Source: Nitrospira sp. (lineage in GTDB: Bacteria; Nitrospirota; Nitrospiria; Nitrospirales; Nitrospiraceae). Taken from it: a stretch of DNA of 64,000 bases. Below are positions 59,612 through 64,000 of the stretch, one piece after another. Position numbers and translations under genes: made by a program. Under the pieces are notes generated by a model that saw only the letters and a program-made list of their open reading frames with translations, did not search any database and was not told the origin of the DNA. Position 1 is the first letter of the stretch. Every line of letters starts with the position of its first letter. The stretch is taken from assembly GCA_029194665.1 (NCBI GenBank), contig JARFXO010000001.1:434001-498000 (forward strand). The letters run 5' to 3'.

Positions 59612-62119
59612 CTACACGCCTGCTTCCTTCAACACTTGGCCCGTATACGACCGCTTCGACTTGGCAATTTCTCTCGGCGGTCCCTCCACCACAATCTCAC
59701 CGCCGCGATCTCCACCTTCCGGCCCCAGGTCGATGATCCAGTCGGCATTTTTGATCACGTCTAGATTGTGCTCAATCACCAGCACGGTATTTCCTGCTTC
59801 GACGAGCCGATCCAGCACATCCAGCAGCCGCTGCACATCGGCGAAATGCAGACCAGTCGTCGGCTCATCGAGGATATACATCGTGCGACCTGTTGCTCGC
59901 TTGGAGAGTTCGCGCGAAAGTTTAACCCGCTGCGCTTCGCCGCCGGAAAGTGTTGTCGCCGACTGGCCGAGCTTCACATAGTGCAGACCGACATCGTGTA
60001 GAGTCTGAAGTTTCGCCTTGATCAACGGGATATGTTCGAAGAACTCCAACGCATCGTCCACCGTCATATTCAGCACATCGGCAATGCTTTTCCCCTTATG
60101 GAGGATTTCAAGTGTTTCGCGGTTGTATCGTTGCCCCTTGCAGACCTCGCAGGTCACATAGACATCCGGCAGGAAATGCATCTCGATCTTGATGAGTCCG
60201 TCGCCCTGACAAGCCTCGCACCGCCCCCCTTTTACGTTGAAGCTGTAGCGCCCCGGCTTATAGCCACGAACACGTGATTCCGGAAGATTCGAATAAAGAT
60301 CACGGATGTACCCGAACAAGCCCGTGTAGGTTGCGGGATTCGACCTCGGCGTCCGGCCGATCGGCGATTGATCGATATCGATCACTTTGTCGAGCGCGCC
60401 GACGCCTTTCAATTCTTTGCACCCATCGATCTTCGGTTTCTTGTGGTACAGCAGCTGCGAGAGTGAGTGGAACAGGACCTCGAGCACGAGTGTGCTCTTC
60501 CCTGATCCGGACACCCCGGTCACACAGGTGAAGAGTCCCAGCGGAATGCGCGCGGTCACATTTTTCAGATTATGCTTCTGTGCTCCAACTATCGACAGCG
60601 TCCCCCGCTCTTTCCGTTGTCGTTGCGGCACTGACACAGTCTGAACGCCACGCAGGTACTGGCCCGTCAGCGAATTGGGATCGCCCATGATCTGTTGAGG
60701 CGTCCCTTGCGCGATCACATGGCCGCCATGCGAGCCGGCGCCGGGTCCCATGTCGAGAAGATGATCGGCGGCCTGCATCGTCTCCGCATCATGCTCAACA
60801 ACCACCACCGTGTTGCCGAGATCCCGTAGTCTCAGCAACGTCTGCAACAACCGGCGATTGTCGCGCTGATGAAGTCCGATCGAGGGCTCGTCCAGGATGT
60901 ACAACACGCCGACCAAGCCGGACCCAATCTGCGTCGCTAAGCGGATCCGCTGCCCTTCGCCTCCGGATAAGGTCGCCGCAGCTCGATCGAGCGTCAGATA
61001 GTCCAACCCCACATTGACGAGAAAGCCGAGCCGTTCGCGTATCTCTTTCAGAATCCGATGCGCGATGACCAGTTCTCGATCGGTAAACTTCAGCGACAGG
61101 AAAAACTCCGCCGCAGCACGAACCGAAAGCCTGGTCACTTCAGCGATCGACTGCTTGGCGAGTTTAATCGACAGACTTTCCGGCCTCAGTCTTGCCCCAT
61201 GGCAGACCTGACAAGGTTCCAATAGCGTGAAATCCTCTTCCTCTTGATCACCCGGCATCATGGCAGAGCCGATCCCATCGCAAGCCGGACAAGCTCCGTG
61301 TGGGCTATTGAAGGAAAATATCCGTGGGGTGACTTCCGGATAGCTCACACCGCAGTTGATACAGGCCAGCTTGTCACTGTAGAGCCTCGTTCGAGCGTCT
61401 TCCGTTAGGACCCCGACCAAGCCCCCGGTCAGCTTGACCGACGTTTCGACGGAATCGGCCAGTCGCCGCATGAGAGCATCGCCTGGTTTCATCACTAGCC
61501 GATCGACGATGATTTCGATCGTGTGTTTCTTCTGTTTATCAAGGGCAATGTCTTCGCCCAGATCGACAATCTTGCCATCGACGCGAGCGCGGACATAGCC
61601 CGCCTTTCGCATCTCCAGCAGTTCCTTCCTGTATTCGCCCTTTCGCCCACGCACGATCGGCGCCAGAATCTGAAACTTTTCCCCTTCCGGCAGCGAGGCA
61701 ATCGCATCGACCATTTGCTGGACGGTCTGCGCGGTGATCTCTTCTCCGCATTGGAAACAGTAGGGGTGCCCGACGCGGGCAAAGAGCAGCCGAAGATAGT
61801 CGTAGATTTCCGTGACGGTGCCGACGGTAGAACGGGGATTATGGCTCGTGCTTTTCTGTTCGATGGAGATCGCGGGAGACAGGCCTTCGATGGAATCGAC
61901 ATCAGGCTTGCCCATCTGTTCGAGGAATTGCCGAGCATAGGCTGACAATGACTCGACGTACCGCCGCTGACCCTCCGCATAGATGGTGTCGAAGGCGAGG
62001 GAGGATTTCCCCGACCCACTCAAACCGGTGATGACCACCAGCTTGTCGCGCGGAATCTCCACGTCGATATTCTTGAGATTGTGTTCTCGCGCGCCCTTGA
62101 TGATGATGGAGTTGCCCAT
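59612..62119 (-). CDS. uvrA: excinuclease ABC subunit A, short form
   Basis: From the ATG at 62119 the product is about 835 residues; UvrA is usually about 940. Both ABC modules are intact: Walker [10 protein letters not shown] and GVSGSGKST, signatures [14 protein letters not shown] and [23 protein letters not shown] and LDEPTTGLH. The UvrB-binding and insertion domains are kept ([20 protein letters not shown]). After the first zinc module (CINC ... CPACDGIG) the chain goes through [20 protein letters not shown] straight to [10 protein letters not shown], so about 100 residues usually found there are missing. The second zinc module ([14 protein letters not shown]) is normal. It recognises bulky DNA lesions with UvrB. 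Confidence 0.9.
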   Translation of the reverse strand: MGNSIIIKGAREHNLKNIDVEIPRDKLVVITGLSGSGKSSLAFDTIYAEGQRRYVESLSAYARQFLEQMGKPDVDSIEGLSPAISIEQKSTSHNPRSTVGTVTEIYDYLRLLFARVGHPYCFQCGEEITAQTVQQMVDAIASLPEGEKFQILAPIVRGRKGEYRKELLEMRKAGYVRARVDGKIVDLGEDIALDKQKKHTIEIIVDRLVMKPGDALMRRLADSVETSVKLTGGLVGVLTEDARTRLYSDKLACINCGVSYPEVTPRIFSFNSPHGACPACDGIGSAMMPGDQEEEDFTLLEPCQVCHGARLRPESLSIKLAKQSIAEVTRLSVRAAAEFFLSLKFTDRELVIAHRILKEIRERLGFLVNVGLDYLTLDRAAATLSGGEGQRIRLATQIGSGLVGVLYILDEPSIGLHQRDNRRLLQTLLRLRDLGNTVVVVEHDAETMQAADHLLDMGPGAGSHGGHVIAQGTPQQIMGDPNSLTGQYLRGVQTVSVPQRQRKERGTLSIVGAQKHNLKNVTARIPLGLFTCVTGVSGSGKSTLVLEVLFHSLSQLLYHKKPKIDGCKELKGVGALDKVIDIDQSPIGRTPRSNPATYTGLFGYIRDLYSNLPESRVRGYKPGRYSFNVKGGRCEACQGDGLIKIEMHFLPDVYVTCEVCKGQRYNRETLEILHKGKSIADVLNMTVDDALEFFEHIPLIKAKLQTLHDVGLHYVKLGQSATTLSGGEAQRVKLSRELSKRATGRTMYILDEPTTGLHFADVQRLLDVLDRLVEAGNTVLVIEHNLDVIKNADWIIDLGPEGGDRGGEIVVEGPPREIAKSKRSYTGQVLKEAGV

Positions 62120-62153
62120 GGGGAAATGGATTATAGCATGCGACTTCGGACGG

Positions 62154-63749
62154 CTACCGACGCTTGCGCGATCTGCGAGGAGTCCGATCGAGCGCTTCAC
62201 CCCAGTGAGTCAGAAATGCCGTCACGAACTCATGTTCTTCAGCCGGCGGTACAGCCAATCTCGCCAAGGCCAACGACACGGTCAGCGCGATGTGGTACCC
62301 CTCGGAGCGGGACGCGACGGCTCGGCGATAGGCAGGATGGGTATCGTTGATGACGACGGTCGATTCGACAAGACGCCCGAGGTCCAGATCTCCCTCCAAT
62401 GATTCGAATCGGATGCTGAGTCCATAACGGCCGGGCCGAGAGCGTCCCTTGGCTCCCGGAACGACGGCGACGCCCGGAGAAGGTTCCTGTTGAGGGAGCG
62501 GTTCATCATTCACCTCTTCGACCGGCGCTTGGATTTCAGTCGGTTCCTGGAGTGCCTCATCAGGGGAAATAGCCTCCACTGGGACTTCGGCCTGAGTCAT
62601 AACCGATAGTGCAAGCAGTGCCTGCCCGTCTTCGGCGGAGTCCGATTGCTCGATAGGCAATCGCTTCTGACCTCCGGCTCGTCGCTCGACCAGCGACGCC
62701 AGCAGCGGAAATTCTTCCGCCAGCTCCACCAAGACGGTTTCCAGGTCTCGTTCCATCGGCCGTACGGCTCGCCGGTTCGCCTTATCAGCGGATTCCCTGA
62801 TATCGCCCCAATGAGCCAGTTGCTGCGAGACCGCCTCCTGAATCGCCTTGCGATACCCCAGGTACAGAGCGCCCCGCGAGCCGACGCGGACGAAGTCTCC
62901 CTTGTTAAGCGTGAGGGCGGCGGCGAGGGCCGGCGCTTCGATCATCCCGGCCATTCTGTCTGGCGCAGCCGGCGTGAGGCCAAGCCAATCCCATCCGCGC
63001 TTAATGACCTTGCCGAACGTACTAATCGCCATGCCGCGCTGGTCATCCGGGACCGGTGTCTCGTGCCGCGTCAGGTAGCCGACTGCGGTCGGCCTGCGTT
63101 TGCGCGCCAAACACACGGCAATTCGCGATACCTCGACGCCACGGGCATGATGGCGCGCCAACACTCGACCGTTGACCTCGAAGTGAAACCCTTTCGGATA
63201 ATGTTGGCTCAGAATCTCGTCGAACTCCGGCTCAAGCAACGGTTGGTACTGCCGCCGCAGCGTCCCTTCGAGATAGCCTTCGTCCAGAAGCGGCGAGAGC
63301 GCGTTGTGCAGTTTCAGCTGTACCGCCGTGCCGCGATCGTGCACCAACCCCGGCGGAGGAATCCATTTCCACGGCGCCTTGTGCCGTCCAGCCAAGTGCC
63401 AGAGGCTCGCCACATGTTCCTTGCCGCGCCTGGTTTCGGTAACGACGTCTTCACAGACCAACAGACCAAGCTTGATTCCGACTCCGGCGAAGCCGATGCC
63501 ATGCCCCCGTGTCTTCGTGCTGGCGGCCAGATCGTGGTAACGTACAAGGTCTCTTCGTCTCATCCCCGATCCGTCATCCACGATGGTCAGAGTTGATGAC
63601 GCCGGGTCCGTCTTCAAATGGAGGCAGGTGGCGCCGGAGTCGAGTGAATTGGCCACCACTTCAGTGAGGATGGTTTCTTCGAGCGCGCCGGGATAGGCAT
63701 CGCGCAGGTCTTCGAGGAGATGTTGGAGGTCAACGCGTGTTTCGCCCAA
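62154..63749 (-). CDS. GHKL-family ATPase (Hsp90/MutL/MORC-like)
   Basis: The 531-residue product has the Bergerat ATP site: N-box [12 protein letters not shown]1 DDGSGM and G2 [10 protein letters not shown], within residues 20-95. A transducer-like middle domain follows to about 350. A Pro/Glu/Gln-rich linker covers about 385-430 and a small C-terminal domain ends in RRSRKRR. The start is a TTG with AAAGGA upstream. It is not MutL (no MutL C-terminal domain) and lacks the Hsp90 middle domain, so it resembles MORC-type or defence-linked GHKL proteins. The stop is 34 nt before uvrA, which suggests cotranscription and a DNA-related job. Confidence 0.7.
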   Translation of the reverse strand: MGETRVDLQHLLEDLRDAYPGALEETILTEVVANSLDSGATCLHLKTDPASSTLTIVDDGSGMRRRDLVRYHDLAASTKTRGHGIGFAGVGIKLGLLVCEDVVTETRRGKEHVASLWHLAGRHKAPWKWIPPPGLVHDRGTAVQLKLHNALSPLLDEGYLEGTLRRQYQPLLEPEFDEILSQHYPKGFHFEVNGRVLARHHARGVEVSRIAVCLARKRRPTAVGYLTRHETPVPDDQRGMAISTFGKVIKRGWDWLGLTPAAPDRMAGMIEAPALAAALTLNKGDFVRVGSRGALYLGYRKAIQEAVSQQLAHWGDIRESADKANRRAVRPMERDLETVLVELAEEFPLLASLVERRAGGQKRLPIEQSDSAEDGQALLALSVMTQAEVPVEAISPDEALQEPTEIQAPVEEVNDEPLPQQEPSPGVAVVPGAKGRSRPGRYGLSIRFESLEGDLDLGRLVESTVVINDTHPAYRRAVASRSEGYHIALTVSLALARLAVPPAEEHEFVTAFLTHWGEALDRTPRRSRKRR

Positions 63750-64000
63750 ACCCTGGTCCTTTCTCAGAAGAGCGGAGTGACGGAAGGGGCAGTATCGGAG
63801 GGAATGGGCATCACGTCAAGGGTGCATCGTCAGCACTGCCGTTGCGAGGCAGAATTATTGCGCGACTACTTTCTCAAGTTGTGTACGGATTGGTCATGGC
63901 CGGAAGAACTTAGGAAGCCGGCGCTCTGAGAGAGGTTGCTGAAATATCGTCGCGAGCAATTGCTCCATTCCGCTACGCTTCGATTCGGGAGACGAACTGA
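63750..64000. other. right edge of the window, no gene seen
   Basis: The 251 bp upstream of the GHKL gene hold its likely promoter. A short plus-strand run near 63840-63929 (CEAELLRDYFLKLCTDWSWP) is protein-like, but it has no start of its own and no family I can name. Confidence 0.3.

Noticed and set aside
59280-59981. 233-codon ORF on the plus strand
   Set aside because: Its second half is antisense to uvrA and its first half has no motif.
62646-63596. 316-codon ORF on the plus strand
   Set aside because: It is antisense to the GHKL ATPase, which has clear N, G1 and G2 boxes.
1-64000. tRNA, rRNA, CRISPR arrays and intact insertion sequences
   Set aside because: I looked for cloverleaf ends with GTTCGAATC loops, regularly spaced repeats and transposase motifs, and found nothing convincing. 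Short GTTCGAATC-like strings (for example near 14177) lack tRNA context.

Overview
The window looks like a chromosomal segment of a Gram-negative, hopanoid-making, quorum-sensing bacterium. My best guess is a Nitrospira-like member of the Nitrospirota. This rests on moderately high GC, many outer-membrane lipoproteins, a FadL-type porin, a hopanoid C-3 methylase (HpnR), a LuxI/LuxR pair and a large set of NarL-type two-component genes. It is an inference from gene content; no rRNA is present to confirm it.

Layout. 1-7.2 kb: a TldD-type protease running off the left edge, then a gene graveyard. It holds a nonsense-interrupted Slp-like lipoprotein, a frameshifted hicBA pair, a ParE-type toxin gene with an internal stop beside an intact antitoxin, and two copies of a truncated cupin gene. 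Intact genes lie among them: MliC, an exonuclease/phosphatase-family lipoprotein and a deoxyribosyltransferase/TIR-like protein. 7.2-19.4 kb: mostly housekeeping genes (hpnR, ettA, an RmlD-like reductase, a DUF1295 protein, a SYLF protein, uvrC, a FadL porin) and a DapF homologue whose two catalytic cysteines are both serine. A decayed TIR/kinase patch sits at 14.0-15.0 kb.

19.5-32.7 kb: a regulatory island. Convergent luxR and luxI genes share a perfect hairpin between them. Two 20-bp lux-box-like dyads with the same CCTGGC/GCCAGG arms lie upstream of luxI and upstream of a histidine-kinase/response-regulator operon. The island has three cytoplasmic-type NarL-family kinases and five NarL-type regulators. 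Two of the regulators have Glu in place of the phospho-accepting Asp. 32.8-36.2 kb: a HerA-like ATPase and an intact RelE/ParE-type toxin-antitoxin pair.

36.4-57.6 kb: the main accessory system, a full extracellular contractile injection system (eCIS, Afp/PVC/MAC-like) on the minus strand. In transcription order it encodes an AAA+ ATPase, a DUF4255 terminator-like protein, two sheaths, tube 1, a CxxC assembly protein, a small DUF6760-like protein, tube 2, a disordered 393-aa protein, a LysM baseplate protein, a spike split into gpD-like and gpV-like genes, PAAR, gp25, two J-type baseplate proteins, a gpI-like protein, a tail fibre, a stand-alone copy of the fibre C-terminal domain, a coiled-coil protein and a DUF4157 protein. 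The last is the probable cargo and carries an unassigned C-terminal domain of about 400 residues. Tight spacing and overlaps argue for one operon. No capsid, portal, terminase, integrase or TssJLM genes are present, so this is neither a prophage nor a type VI system.

57.6-64 kb: about 1.2 kb with no convincing gene, a Sel1-repeat protein, a short UvrA lacking about 100 residues after its first zinc module, and a GHKL ATPase immediately upstream of uvrA.
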